Shown: positions 49,861 through 59,352 of the stretch, one piece after another | Layout: every line of letters begins with the position of its first letter | How positions within the stretch are numbered: the first letter of the stretch is position 1 | From: Streptomyces sp. NBC_01232 | GTDB lineage: Bacteria; Actinomycetota; Actinomycetes; Streptomycetales; Streptomycetaceae | Reading direction: 5' to 3' | Length of the DNA stretch: 64,000 bases | NCBI RefSeq assembly: GCF_035989885.1 | Contig: NZ_CP108518.1 | Location: 372,001 to 436,000, forward strand | Notes under the pieces: model-generated | Told to the model about the DNA's origin: nothing | What the model saw: the letters and a program-made list of their open reading frames with translations, nothing else | Databases searched by the model: none | Made by a program: the position numbers and the translations under genes

Positions 49861-50772
49861 ATGCCTACCACTCTCCGTATTCAGGCCGCCCCCGCGCCGC
49901 AGCCGGACGCACTCCCGGACCTTGCCAGGACCCCCGAGATCCCCGAGATCCCCGAGATCCGCGAAATCCGGGAGCTGCAGTCCGTGAGCACGGCGGACGC
50001 GCACGATCTGTCCGTGACGCTCTTCCGGCGACTGCACGAACTGGACGAGGGCACCGCGGAGTACTCGTACGTGCGCAACACCCTGGTCGAACTGAATCTG
50101 AGCATGGTCAAGTACGCGGCCACGCGCGTCCGCCATTGCAGCGCACCGTGGGAAGACGTCATGCAGGTGGGCACCATCGGCCTGATCAAGGCGATCAACA
50201 GGTTCGACCCGGATCGCGGGTTCGAATTCATGTCGTTCGCCCTGCCCACGATCGTGGGAGAGATCAAGCGGTTCTTCCGTGACACGACCTGGGCCGTCCG
50301 CGTACCGCGCCGGCTGCAGGAGCTGCGCATCGACCTGGCCAAGGCGAATGACGCGCTGGAGCAGGAACTGGGGCACGCCCCGAGTGCGCAGGAGCTCGCC
50401 GAGCGGCTGGACGTCACGGTGGAGGAGGTCTGCGAGGGCCGGCTGGCGGCCAACGGCTTCACCAGCCTTTCCCTGGACCTCTCCGTGACGGAGGAGGACG
50501 ACGCGCCCGGCACGCTGGCGCGCAGCCTCGGCATGGAGGAGAGCCGCTTCGAGACGGTCGAGGACCTGGAATCGCTCAAGCCCCTGCTGGAGGAGCTGAC
50601 CGAACGGGACCGGACGATCCTCGCCCTCCGCTTCGGGGAAGAGCTGACCCAGGCCGAGATCGGCGAGCGCCTGGGCATGTCCCAGATGCACGTCTCCCGG
50701 CTGCTGGGCCGCATCCTGGGCCGGCTGCGGCAGGGACTGCTCGCGGAGGACCCGCAGACCGCAACGGCATGA
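49861..50772 (+). CDS. SigB/SigF-family RNA polymerase sigma factor
   Basis: 303 residues. Region 2 (YSYVRNTLVELNLSMVKYAA, VGTIGLIKAINRFDPDRGFE), region 3 (GEIKRFFRDTTWAVRVPRRL, QELRIDLAKA) and region 4 (TILALRFGEELTQAEIGERL, GMSQMHVSRLLGRILGRLRQ) are complete. The N-terminal arm has a small repeat (EIPEIPEIREIREL) from 9-base units. AAGGAGG lies seven bases before ATG 49861. Downstream are a STAS antagonist and an anti-sigma kinase in the same direction: a complete partner-switch set. Confidence 0.92.
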   Translation: MPTTLRIQAAPAPQPDALPDLARTPEIPEIPEIREIRELQSVSTADAHDLSVTLFRRLHELDEGTAEYSYVRNTLVELNLSMVKYAATRVRHCSAPWEDVMQVGTIGLIKAINRFDPDRGFEFMSFALPTIVGEIKRFFRDTTWAVRVPRRLQELRIDLAKANDALEQELGHAPSAQELAERLDVTVEEVCEGRLAANGFTSLSLDLSVTEEDDAPGTLARSLGMEESRFETVEDLESLKPLLEELTERDRTILALRFGEELTQAEIGERLGMSQMHVSRLLGRILGRLRQGLLAEDPQTATA

Positions 50773-50860
50773 GGCGCTCCACCCTTCGCGCGGGACAGAC
50801 AGGTATATTGCGCTGGATCCCGGGCAGGCGCACAAGAGCACGACGGAAGGGTGGTGCCGG

Positions 50861-51235
50861 ATGGTGCCGGAAGCGGAAAGCGGACGCTTCACCGTCGCGG
50901 TCGAGGCCGTGGAGGACGGAGCCGTCGTCATCGCGCTCGCGGGGGAACTGGACCACGATACGGCGCAGCCCCTGCGGGACGCCCTCGACGCGGCCCTCGC
51001 CCCGGGCCGCCGGGTGCTGGTCGATCTGGCGATGCTCGGCTTCTGCGATTCCACTGGGCTGAACGTGCTGCTGAACACGCGGCTCGCGGCGCAGGAGGCA
51101 GGGGCCACCCTCGAACTGGTTGGCCTGCACGGGCCCGTCGCCCGTATGTTCCGGATCACCGGTGCGGACGGTGTGTTCCCCATCCACACCGATGTGGCGG
51201 AAGCCCTGCGCACCCCGCGCGGCGGAGGAGCCTGA
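50861..51235 (+). CDS. Anti-sigma factor antagonist (STAS domain)
   Basis: 124 residues, one STAS domain: VVIALAGELDHDTAQPLRDA, RVLVDLAMLGFCDSTGLNVL. The phosphorylated Ser is in CDSTGL (about residue 63). In its unphosphorylated form it binds the anti-sigma kinase and frees the sigma factor; the kinase is the next gene, five bases on. ATG 50861 follows GGAAGGGTGG. The SpoIIE-type phosphatase at 9083-11269 is one possible reactivating enzyme (inference). Confidence 0.9.
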   Translation: MVPEAESGRFTVAVEAVEDGAVVIALAGELDHDTAQPLRDALDAALAPGRRVLVDLAMLGFCDSTGLNVLLNTRLAAQEAGATLELVGLHGPVARMFRITGADGVFPIHTDVAEALRTPRGGGA

Positions 51236-51240
51236 GCGCC

Positions 51241-51693
51241 ATGGAGCAGCGCGGGCCGTCGGACCGGACCTGGAGCCTGAGGCTGTCCGGAACCACCGAC
51301 GTCGTCTCGCGCAGCCGTGATTTCGCCCGTGAGGCGCTGACCGCCTGGCACTGGCTCCCGGGCAACGGGGAGCGCGAGCGGGAGGCCGCCGAGGACGTGC
51401 TCCTGCTGGTGTCGGAGGTGGTGGCCAATGCCTGCCTGCACGGCGGAGGGCCCCGCGCACTCGTCCTCGACTGCTCGGCCGAACGGCTGCGGATCGAGGT
51501 CACGGACGGCAATCCGGCGCCGCCGGTGCGCGTACCGGCGGGGCGGGGCGAGCGCTCGCAGCCCGGCGGTCACGGGCTGCTGATCGTGGAACGTCTGGCC
51601 CGGGACTGGGGTTCCGAGCCGGGGGCGGACGGCAAGCGCGTCTGGTGCGAGGTCGCCTGCCCGCCGGGGATCCATGTCCCCGGGCGACGGTGA
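51241..51693 (+). CDS. Anti-sigma factor, HATPase (RsbW-like) family
   Basis: 150 residues with the GHKL motifs LLLVSEVVANACLHGGGPRA (N box), VTDGNPAPPV and PGGHGLLIVERLARDWGSEP (G box). It should hold the sigma factor of the same operon inactive and phosphorylate the STAS protein encoded five bases upstream. ATG 51241 follows GGAGGAG. Sequence style is close to the anti-sigma protein at 28896, suggesting related modules that may cross-talk. Confidence 0.9.
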   Translation: MEQRGPSDRTWSLRLSGTTDVVSRSRDFAREALTAWHWLPGNGEREREAAEDVLLLVSEVVANACLHGGGPRALVLDCSAERLRIEVTDGNPAPPVRVPAGRGERSQPGGHGLLIVERLARDWGSEPGADGKRVWCEVACPPGIHVPGRR

Positions 51694-51715
51694 CGAACAC
51701 CGGCCGGGCGGTCGG

Positions 51716-52387
51716 TCAGCCGGGCGGGGTCTGGGCGAAGGGGCTGCGGTCGAGGTGCTCGAGCAGATCGGCCGGGTCGCGGTACACGGCGCGGGCTCCG
51801 GCCTCCTCCAGGTCGTGACGCGCAATGCCGCCGCACAGGAGCCCGACGCCGGTGACCTCCGCGCGGGCGGCGGCCTTCATGTCCCAGACGCTGTCGCCGA
51901 CGAACACGGCGTCGCGCGCCCGCGCCCCGGCGAGGCCGAGGGCGTGGTGCACCGGGCCGGGTGCCGGTTTGCCCTCGCTCACGTCGTCGGAGCTCGCGGT
52001 GGCAGTGATGGCGTCCTCGGCGTCGATCGCCTTCTTCAGCGCCTCCAGTTCGACGCTGTTCGCCGAGGTGACCAGCACGACGCGCCAGCCCCTGCGGTCG
52101 AGTTCGCGCAGTAGGTCGGCGGCGCGGTCGTAGCTCGGCAACCGGTCGAAGTACGTGCCGTACAGGGTCTCGTGCGCGGCGCTCAGTGCGTCGTCCTCGC
52201 TCTTGTCGCGAGCGTCACCGAGGAGCCGCGCGATCAGGTCCTCGCCCGGCAGTCCCAGGGCCCGGTGGACGGAGTGCATCGGCACCCGGTGACCGGCCTG
52301 CCGCAGCGCCTCCCACCAGCACGTCACGTGCAGGTGGTTGGTGTCGGCGAGCGTCCCGTCGACGTCGAAGAGCGCGGCGCGGCTCAT
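51716..52387 (-). CDS. HAD-family hydrolase (phosphoglycolate phosphatase-like)
   Basis: 223 residues. HAD motifs: FDVDGTLADT (nucleophile Asp in D-x-D), VLVTSANS (motif II), GKPAPGPVHHAL (motif III Lys) and VFVGDSVWDMKAAAR (motif IV). A cap domain (about 15-85) makes it a subfamily I phosphatase acting on small sugar or glycolate phosphates. ATG 52387 has GGAGG 12 bases upstream. Convergent with the anti-sigma gene. Confidence 0.9.
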   Translation of the reverse strand: MSRAALFDVDGTLADTNHLHVTCWWEALRQAGHRVPMHSVHRALGLPGEDLIARLLGDARDKSEDDALSAAHETLYGTYFDRLPSYDRAADLLRELDRRGWRVVLVTSANSVELEALKKAIDAEDAITATASSDDVSEGKPAPGPVHHALGLAGARARDAVFVGDSVWDMKAAARAEVTGVGLLCGGIARHDLEEAGARAVYRDPADLLEHLDRSPFAQTPPG

Positions 52388-52585
52388 GACGCGGGTCCGC
52401 CTCCCGGCTCGGCCGGCCCGGCGCGCCGGACGGCGAAGCCGCGGCGCGTCCTGGCCGGGGCCTGACGCGCGGCGCAATTGCGGATCACGGGATACGGCAT
52501 GTCCGGCGGCTACCCATCACCACCCAGCTCATTCGCGCTCATTCGCGAGGTTTTCCGCAGCCGCCCCCCGGGCAAAAGCCGACTG

Positions 52586-52613
52586 CCGCCCTGCGGGAAT
52601 GACCGCAGGGCGG
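52586..52613 (-). terminator. Hairpin after the DJ-1/PfpI gene
   Basis: CCGCCCTGCGG (52586-52596) and CCGCAGGGCGG (52603-52613) form a perfect 11-pair stem with loop GAATGA, 25 bases past the stop of the minus-strand gene at 52639. Confidence 0.75.
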
Positions 52614-52638
52614 ACCATGCGTCCGTGGATCCCACGCG

Positions 52639-53199
52639 TCATGCTCCGGCGCGGGGTCCGTCGCCGAATTCCTTCACGAGAGCCGCGCAGAAGGCGTCCA
52701 GGTCGTCCGGCTTGCGGCTCGTGACCAGCGTCGAGGGTCCTGCGTGGCAGACCCGGACCTCCTCGTCGACCCAGGTACCGCCCGCATTGCGGATGTCGGT
52801 CGCCAGGCTGGGCCAGGAGGTCAGCGTCCGCCCGCGTACGGCGTCGGCCTCCACCAGCATCCACGGGGCGTGGCAGATCGCGGCCACCGGCTTGGCCGAC
52901 GCGAAGAAGTCGCGGGTGAAGTCGACGGCCGGCTCGTACATCCGCAACGCGTCGGGATTGGCGACCCCGCCGGGCAGGACGAGGGCGTCGAAACTGTCGG
53001 CCGTGCGGCTCGCGAGGACCCGGTCGACGGGGTACGTGCCGGCCTTGTCCAGGTGGTGGAAGGCCTGGACGAGGCCCGCCTCGGTCGAGACCAGCTGCGG
53101 GTTCCAGCCCGCCCCGAGCACGGCCTTCCACGGTTCGGTGAGTTCGATCTCCTCGACACCCTCGGGCGCCGTCAGAAAGGCGACTCGCACAGCGTTCAC
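52639..53199 (-). CDS. DJ-1/PfpI family protein (type 1 glutamine amidotransferase-like)
   Basis: 186 residues. The nucleophile elbow is AAICHAPWMLVEADAVRGRT (Cys-His), with the acidic partner in TAPEGVEEIEL and LVLPGGVANPDALRMYEPAV in between. The family includes stress-induced chaperone/deglycase-like and PfpI protease-like proteins; activity here is not assignable. GTG 53199 follows AGGAAGGA. It ends at a strong hairpin. Confidence 0.9.
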   Translation of the reverse strand: MNAVRVAFLTAPEGVEEIELTEPWKAVLGAGWNPQLVSTEAGLVQAFHHLDKAGTYPVDRVLASRTADSFDALVLPGGVANPDALRMYEPAVDFTRDFFASAKPVAAICHAPWMLVEADAVRGRTLTSWPSLATDIRNAGGTWVDEEVRVCHAGPSTLVTSRKPDDLDAFCAALVKEFGDGPRAGA

Positions 53200-53247
53200 A
53201 TCCTTCCTCGTTCGGCCGGTGAGCGGTTGGGCCGTTCGGTGACTCGG

Positions 53248-53418
53248 TCAGTCGGGGGGCTCCGGGACCGGCGGTGACGTGCCGGGTTCCGGGGCCGGAG
53301 GTTCCGGTTCGGGCGGCTTCTCGCCCGGGTCGGGCGGACGCGGGTCCCGTGGGACCGGGTCCGGCGTCGCGGGTGTGGGCCCGGGCCCCTCGGGCTCCGG
53401 CTCGGTGGTCCGTTCCAT
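53248..53418 (-). CDS. 56-residue Pro/Glu-rich small protein
   Basis: ATG 53418 follows GAGGG by nine bases. The frame, 57 codons with stop, reads ERTTEPEPEGPGPTPATPDP then VPRDPRPPDPGEKPPEPEPP and ends PVPEPPD: almost half Pro with many acidic residues. Unlike typical shadow frames it opens with a good ribosome site and closes with a proper stop. Probably unstructured; no family known. It lies just downstream of nothing on its strand and beside the SigB-type promoter of the ligase gene. Confidence 0.5.
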   Translation of the reverse strand: MERTTEPEPEGPGPTPATPDPVPRDPRPPDPGEKPPEPEPPAPEPGTSPPVPEPPD

Positions 53419-53511
53419 GGCACTCACCCTCTGTTCCTGGTACGGGTACGCCCTTGCGCCTGCCCATCCGGACGCGCCTCAAGCGGTCCGGGCCCGTGGG
53501 GCCGGCCTGCT

Positions 53512-53535
53512 GTTTGGGGGCCGGTTTCGGGGTAC
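53512..53535 (+). promoter_or_regulatory. SigB-type promoter of the glutamate-cysteine ligase-like gene
   Basis: GTTT (53512-53515), 14 bases, GGGTAC (53530-53535): matches the SigB-type consensus. The start codon at 53545 is only nine bases after the -10 box, so the mRNA is probably leaderless or nearly so. Confidence 0.65.
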
Positions 53536-53544
53536 ACGTAGAAC

Positions 53545-54738
53545 ATGACCGCCACCGAGCCGCGCAGTCTTCCGGCCGGCGTCCCGGACCGCGGCCCGGG
53601 ACGCGCCACCGCAGCGGTGCTCGCCACGACGGGGAGACCGGTGGTGTCGACGGTGGGGGTCGAGGAGGAGTTCTTCCTCGTCGACCGCCTGACCAGAGCC
53701 CCGGTGGCGCGCGCCGGACCGGTGATCGAGGCCGCTTCGTACGCCCTCGGTGATCTGGTGCAGACCGAGTTCTACCGCTGCATGGTCGAGGTCTGCACCC
53801 GGCCCGCGACCACCTCCGACGATCTGCGGGCCCAGCTGCGCTTCCTTCGGGCCCGCGTCGCCGACGCGGCGCGTGCCTCGCACTGCCTGCTCGTCGCCTC
53901 CGGCACCGCCGTGGTGCCGCCGGCGGCACCGATCCCGGTCACCGACTCTCCGCGCTACCGCCGCATGGCCCGGCACTTCGGCGCCCTCGTCGACGGCAGG
54001 CTGGGGATCGTGTGCGGCTGCCACATCCACGTCGGCACCGCCGACCGCGCGCAGGCCCTGTTCCTGGCCAACCGCGTACGCCCCTGGCTCCCCGCCCTCC
54101 AGGCCCTGGCCGTGAACTCGCCGTTCGCCGGCGGGCTGGACACCGGTTACGCGAGCTGGCGGGCCCTGGAATTCGGCCGCTGGCCGACCGCGGGCCCGTC
54201 CCCGCTGGTGGACGCCGTTTCGTACGAGAGGACCGCGGACGCCCTGGTCGCCTCGGGCGTCCTCATGGACCGCCGGATGATCTACTGGTTCGCGCGTCCC
54301 TCCGAGCACCAGCCGACCGTCGAGTTCCGCGTCACGGACACCAGCGCCGACGTCGACACCACTGTCCTCGCGGCACTGCTGCTGCGCGGTCTGTGCGCCT
54401 CGCTCCTCGCTCGGGCGGACGAGGACGGGCCCGCGCCCGACGTCTCCGTCGCACGGCTGCGTGACGCGCACCGGTACGCCGCCCGGTACGGGCCCACGGG
54501 CTTCGCCCTCGACCCGATCACCGGCGATCACGTGCCTGCCGAGGTCCGGATCGCGGCCCTGATCAGGGCCGCGGGCCCGGGGCTCCGCGCGGCGGGCGAC
54601 GAGGCGGAGGTTTACCGCCTGGTCGACGCGCTCCGCAGGAAGGGCAGTGGCGCGGCGCGCCAGCGAGCCGTCCTCGATCGTGCGGGCCGCCTGCGGGACG
54701 TGGTCGACCATCTGGCCGGCCTGACCACCTGCGGCTGA
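53545..54738 (+). CDS. Carboxylate-amine ligase, glutamate-cysteine ligase family 2 (YbdK-like)
   Basis: 397 residues. TVGVEEEFFLVDRLTRAPVA near residue 36 is the family opening (E-E-E-x-F); IVCGCHIHVGTADRAQALFL near 155 and VEFRVTDTSADVDTT near 260 are further landmarks. Members ligate an amino acid to a thiol or amine with ATP; some Streptomyces paralogues are not glutathione enzymes. ATG 53545 sits nine bases after a SigB-type GGGTAC box and lacks a ribosome site, so it is likely a stress-regulon gene translated from a leaderless mRNA. Confidence 0.88.
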   Translation: MTATEPRSLPAGVPDRGPGRATAAVLATTGRPVVSTVGVEEEFFLVDRLTRAPVARAGPVIEAASYALGDLVQTEFYRCMVEVCTRPATTSDDLRAQLRFLRARVADAARASHCLLVASGTAVVPPAAPIPVTDSPRYRRMARHFGALVDGRLGIVCGCHIHVGTADRAQALFLANRVRPWLPALQALAVNSPFAGGLDTGYASWRALEFGRWPTAGPSPLVDAVSYERTADALVASGVLMDRRMIYWFARPSEHQPTVEFRVTDTSADVDTTVLAALLLRGLCASLLARADEDGPAPDVSVARLRDAHRYAARYGPTGFALDPITGDHVPAEVRIAALIRAAGPGLRAAGDEAEVYRLVDALRRKGSGAARQRAVLDRAGRLRDVVDHLAGLTTCG

Positions 54739-54751
54739 GGCTCGTCGGAGG

Positions 54752-55327
54752 TCACCCCGCCGGCGCGGTGTCGGCCTCCAGACGTGCCAGGAGCCGGGGG
54801 CGGTGCAGCTGCGCTATCGGCGCGAGGAGATCGGGGTGGCGCATCAAGGCAGCGGCGTCGAGGTCGGTCGCCGTCGGCCGGGTGAGGCGGTGGAAGGCGA
54901 GCGGTACGGCGCTGCCGTGGTGGGTCCGCGCCAGGGCCCTGGCCGCGGCCGCGGCCAGGTGGGGGTGGCTCAGCAGGCATGCCGCCCAGCTGGCCACGAT
55001 CTCGTCCACCCAGGTGCGCCACGCGTCGCCGTCACCGGCTTCCTCGCCGAAGCCCCCCACGCCGCCCCCGGCGCCGTGGCCGCTCGGGGCGGCGGCGTCC
55101 GTACCGGCGATCCGGTCGAGCCGGTCCGATCCGCCGGGGCCCGTCAGAGCGACCAGCTGCGCGTCCAGCTCGGTCGGGTAGCACAGCCAGGCCGCGACCG
55201 TGACGGCCTGGCGGGCCTGGGCTTCGGCCAGGCCGCGCTGCAGGGCGCCGCCGTCGGCGGGATAGGCCCGGGTGAGCCAGTGCGCGGTGGCCGCTATCAG
55301 GGGCGAGAGGGAGAAGTCTGCGGACAC
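54752..55327 (-). CDS. Protein of unknown function
   Basis: 191 residues, mostly helical and Ala/Leu-rich (DFSLSPLIAATAHWLTRAYP; AVTVAAWLCYPTELDAQLVA; WVDEIVASWAACLLSHPHLA), with a Gly-rich loop in the middle (GAGGGVGGFGEEAGDGD). Soluble, no signal peptide. GTG 55327 lacks a clear ribosome site. Convergent with the ligase gene, 13 bases between stops. Steady third-position bias supports it; no family recognised. Confidence 0.6.
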   Translation of the reverse strand: MSADFSLSPLIAATAHWLTRAYPADGGALQRGLAEAQARQAVTVAAWLCYPTELDAQLVALTGPGGSDRLDRIAGTDAAAPSGHGAGGGVGGFGEEAGDGDAWRTWVDEIVASWAACLLSHPHLAAAAARALARTHHGSAVPLAFHRLTRPTATDLDAAALMRHPDLLAPIAQLHRPRLLARLEADTAPAG

Positions 55328-55458
55328 GGCTGACCATCCGGACCGGTGAGTGAGGGGATCGGACGGTCACGATAGCGGACCGTTCGGCCGAAATGGAATG
55401 TTCCGGCCACCCCGAACCAGCCCCTCAGCGGATCCTTGCTCCTTCGGGCCGCCGCGCG

Positions 55459-55707
55459 TCACGCACGGGGCACGGGACGCACGCTCACCCGCGAAGCGGG
55501 CTCCTGGTGGCCGCCGCTCGCGATCATGCGCACGTCGCCCCGGTCGCTGATCTCCGCCTGCACGATCCCGGTGTCGTCGGCGTAGATCGGGTGGCCGCCG
55601 GGGCCGGTGCGGTCGGTGCGGTGCACAAGGAGGACCGTTTCCTCGCCGCCCGGTACCGCATGGTCAGGGCCGGCGAACACCAACTCGTACCTGCTCTCCC
55701 GTCCCAT
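55459..55707 (-). CDS. DUF6296-like small protein
   Basis: 82 residues: RESRYELVFAGPDHAVPGGE, then VLLVHRTDRTGPGGHPIYAD and DDTGIVQAEISDRG. This matches, from memory, the small Streptomyces DUF6296 proteins, which are of unknown function. ATG 55707 follows GGAGGAGG by seven bases. A TGATAAT on the minus strand (55780-55774) could be its -10 box, about 65 bases before the start. Confidence 0.7.
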   Translation of the reverse strand: MGRESRYELVFAGPDHAVPGGEETVLLVHRTDRTGPGGHPIYADDTGIVQAEISDRGDVRMIASGGHQEPASRVSVRPVPRA

Positions 55708-55967
55708 TCCGGCCTCCTCCGCGCCCGAATCCGGGCGAATGGTCCACCAGCAAGCGAATGCCCCCTGGGCACCATTATCAGGCAGAGCCGGGCGACCGCC
55801 CGCGCGGCGGCGGGCCCTGTCGGGACTGAGCGTCTGTAGGTGTAACGCTCCGTGCACACCCCGGGTTCCCGGTCCCGTTGTGATCTTCAGCCGCTGATGT
55901 ACACCTTCCGGCAGCGGCTCCCACCTGCGCATACTCCAGGACCGCCGCCCCGGACGACCTCGGGGCA

Positions 55968-56915
55968 ATGGCCGACCGAATGGAGCCGATGCAACAGATG
56001 AAGACGCCGCACACGATCTCCGCCGCAACGGCGGGCACCTGGACGCTCGGTGACCTCACGGTCAACCGGATCGGCTTCGGCGCGATGCGGCTGACCGGCG
56101 GCGCCGCCTTCGCCCACGACGGGCCTCCCGGCGACCGCGGCCGGGCGATCGCCGTACTGCGCCGCGCGGTGGAACTCGGCGTCAACCACATCGACACCGC
56201 CGCCTTCTACTTCTCCCGGCTCCGCTCCGCCAACGAGCTGATCAACTCGGCGCTGGCGCCGTACGCGGACGACCTCGTCGTCTCCACCAAGGTCGGCCCG
56301 GCCCGCGACGCCTCCGGCGGGTGGGCCGAGTCCGCCCGGCCCGACGAACTGCGGGGCCAGGTCGAGGAGAACCTGCGCCAGCTCGGCCGCGACCACCTGG
56401 ACGTGGTGAACCTGCGCATCACGGGCCAGGACTCGATCAGCGAGCACTTCGGGGCCCTGTCCGACCTGCGCGCCGCGGGACTCGTGCGCCACCTCGGCAT
56501 CTCCAGCGCCCGCCCGGAACATCTCGCCCAGGCCCGGGAGATCGCGCCGGTCGTGTGCGTTCAGAACCGCTACGGGATCGACGCGCCCGACGGGCAGGAG
56601 ATGCTCCGCGCCTGCGCGGCCCACGGCATCGCGTTCGTGCCCTTCTTCTCCATCGCCGGGGAGGGGCGGGAGGCCGGCGCCGTCCGGACCGAGCACGACC
56701 AGGTCCTCGCGGTGGCCCGGCACCACGGCGCGTCACCGGCGCAGGTACGGCTCGCCTGGATCCTGCATCAGGGCACTCACGTCCTGGCCATCCCCGGGAC
56801 GGGAAACCCGGACCACCTCGCCGACAACGTGGCGGCGGGCGCACTGCGGCTCACCGCCTCCGAACTGCGACTGCTCGGCACGGTCGCCAACGGCGGGGCG
56901 ACGAAGACTCCTTGA
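55968..56915 (+). CDS. Aldo/keto reductase
   Basis: 315 residues. TIM-barrel AKR: VNRIGFGAMRLTGG, GVNHIDTAAFYFSRLRSANE (Asp and Tyr of the tetrad), DLVVSTKVGPARD (Lys), and IPGTGNPDHLADNVAAGALR for the cofactor loop. The usual catalytic His strand reads DVVNLRITG, lacking the His, as in many Streptomyces relatives. It should reduce an aldehyde or ketone with NADPH. Start may be ATG 55968, 55989 or 55998; GGAG lies at 55982. Confidence 0.87.
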   Translation: MADRMEPMQQMKTPHTISAATAGTWTLGDLTVNRIGFGAMRLTGGAAFAHDGPPGDRGRAIAVLRRAVELGVNHIDTAAFYFSRLRSANELINSALAPYADDLVVSTKVGPARDASGGWAESARPDELRGQVEENLRQLGRDHLDVVNLRITGQDSISEHFGALSDLRAAGLVRHLGISSARPEHLAQAREIAPVVCVQNRYGIDAPDGQEMLRACAAHGIAFVPFFSIAGEGREAGAVRTEHDQVLAVARHHGASPAQVRLAWILHQGTHVLAIPGTGNPDHLADNVAAGALRLTASELRLLGTVANGGATKTP

Positions 56916-57334
56916 CGGCCGGCGGCCGCCTCTGCCACTCCCGCCGGCCCGAGAAACAGAACACCTGATCGCCTCGCGCGAGCGCGTGCGAAGAAGCGGC
57001 AGGAGTGGCCGTTACGGGGCCCTGAACCCGTTCGGCGCAGGGCCGGAGGGCATCACGGGGGACGGGCGTCCCTGCTTGAGGAACCCTTTCCGCAGTGATG
57101 CCAAGGCGTGTTGGGCGCGCTCCCGCCGTTCGCGTCAGCGCAGCGTTGACCCGTGTCCACTACAAGCGAGAGTCACCGATACGTCCGTATTTTGCAACAC
57201 GACCCGAATTAGTGGCTTTTGATGGCGCTTGGGGGCCAGAGTATGGCTCCTCGGCAGGACGCCGGGAACTGTTCGGAGCCCACCCGCCGTACACGAAGCG
57301 GGCCGGGCCGCTGTCTGTTGAAGGGGTCATCTTC
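56916..57334. other. 419-base gap, no gene recognised
   Basis: Only a weak frame spans part of it without ribosome site or coding bias. The right end (about 57185-57225, TTTTGCAACACGACCCGAATT) is the least GC-rich part and is probably the promoter region of the LTD-protein gene. Confidence 0.45.
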
Positions 57335-57820
57335 ATGTCTGCTTCTCTCGCCACCCGCCGGGTCGTCGCCGCGCTCCTGGCCGCAGGTGCCCTGGTCGGC
57401 GCCGCCGCCCTCCCGGCCACCGCCGACGACCACGGGCGTGACCGCGACCGCCGGGCCCCGTCCTCGATCGTGATCAGCGACGTCCAGTACGGCGGGGCCG
57501 ACCGCGGCGACCGCTCCGCCCGTGCGCTGAACCGGGAATGGGTCGAGGTGAAGAACACCGGCCGCAAGAGCGTCAACCTGCGCGGCTTCACCCTCACCGA
57601 CCGGCAGGGCAACCGCTACCGCTTCGCCGACTTCCGCCTGGACGGCCGCTCCAGCGTCAAGGTCCACACCGGCCAGGGCCGCGACACCCGCCGCGACGTG
57701 TACCAGGACCGGCGTCACCAGATCTGGGACGAGCGCGACACCGCCACCCTGCGCGACAACCGTGGCAACGTCCTCGACAGCGACTCCTGGAACGGCCGTC
57801 GGCACCACCGCAACGGCTGA
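57335..57820 (+). CDS. Secreted lamin-tail (LTD) domain protein
   Basis: 161 residues: a signal peptide (RRVVAALLAAGALVGAAALP, cut near ATADD) then one LTD beta-sandwich (about 43-150): SSIVISDVQYGGADRG, NREWVEVKNTGRKSVNLRGF, TLTDRQGNRYRF, DTATLRDNRGNVLDSDSW. Many Arg and Asp around it. Such domains bind cell-surface or nucleic acid partners; function unknown. AAGGGG lies eight bases before ATG 57335, and a strong hairpin follows the stop. Confidence 0.85.
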   Translation: MSASLATRRVVAALLAAGALVGAAALPATADDHGRDRDRRAPSSIVISDVQYGGADRGDRSARALNREWVEVKNTGRKSVNLRGFTLTDRQGNRYRFADFRLDGRSSVKVHTGQGRDTRRDVYQDRRHQIWDERDTATLRDNRGNVLDSDSWNGRRHHRNG

Positions 57821-57841
57821 CCGCCCGGCTCTGCCGACAGT

Positions 57842-57880
57842 CGCGCCCGCACTCCCCGCACGACGGGGAGTGCGGGCGCG
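57842..57880 (+). terminator. Strong hairpin after the LTD-protein gene
   Basis: A perfect 16-pair stem (57842-57857 with 57865-57880; CGCGCCCGCACTCCCC) and loop GCACGAC, 21 bases after the stop. It is the best terminator in the window. Confidence 0.85.
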
Positions 57881-57969
57881 CACGTCGTTGGCGGCGATAA
57901 TGTGCGGCGGCTGTCAGTGGGGGGTGGCAGGATCTACGGCGGTGATCCGACCACCTACAGGGGGCAGGC

Positions 57970-58245
57970 ATGGGGAGCACGACGTTCGAGTGGCCGCGCG
58001 GCGCGGAGCCCGAGGACACGGCGGCACTGGAGCTGTGGCTGGCCGTGCACGGCTGGGAGGTCGACCCGACGGTGTTCATGGCCGGCGGACTGGGCCCGTC
58101 CGTGCAGGTGCAGCGCATCGGCGGGGCGTGTCAGAACGGCGAGTCCGGGCTGCTGATCCTGCCGGGCGAGACCGTGGAGTACGCGCGGGACCGGGTGCGG
58201 ATAGCGCCCCGGGCCGCCGCTGCCGTCGGCTGCGGTTCCGCGTAG
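57970..58245 (+). CDS. Small protein of unknown function
   Basis: 91 residues (STTFEWPRGAEPEDTAALEL, WLAVHGWEVDPTVFMAGGLG), soluble, two Trp near the start, a Gly-rich middle. ATG 57970 follows AGGGGG by five bases. Third-position G/C bias supports it. No family recognised; upstream of the ABC transporter pair in the same direction but 90 bases away, so linkage is uncertain. Confidence 0.6.
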   Translation: MGSTTFEWPRGAEPEDTAALELWLAVHGWEVDPTVFMAGGLGPSVQVQRIGGACQNGESGLLILPGETVEYARDRVRIAPRAAAAVGCGSA

Positions 58246-58335
58246 CGCGACGGCCGGGCCCGCTGCCGGGCGGCCTGTCAGTGGTATGGGTCACAGTGGT
58301 AGGGATGCCGATTTCTCCGTGAACGAGGTGATCCC

Positions 58336-59348
<1,013 letters not shown>

Positions 59349-59352
<4 letters not shown>

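Noticed and set aside
48718..51825. 1035-codon minus-strand open frame
   Set aside because: Runs antisense across five real genes including the sigma factor; composition is that of a shadow frame.
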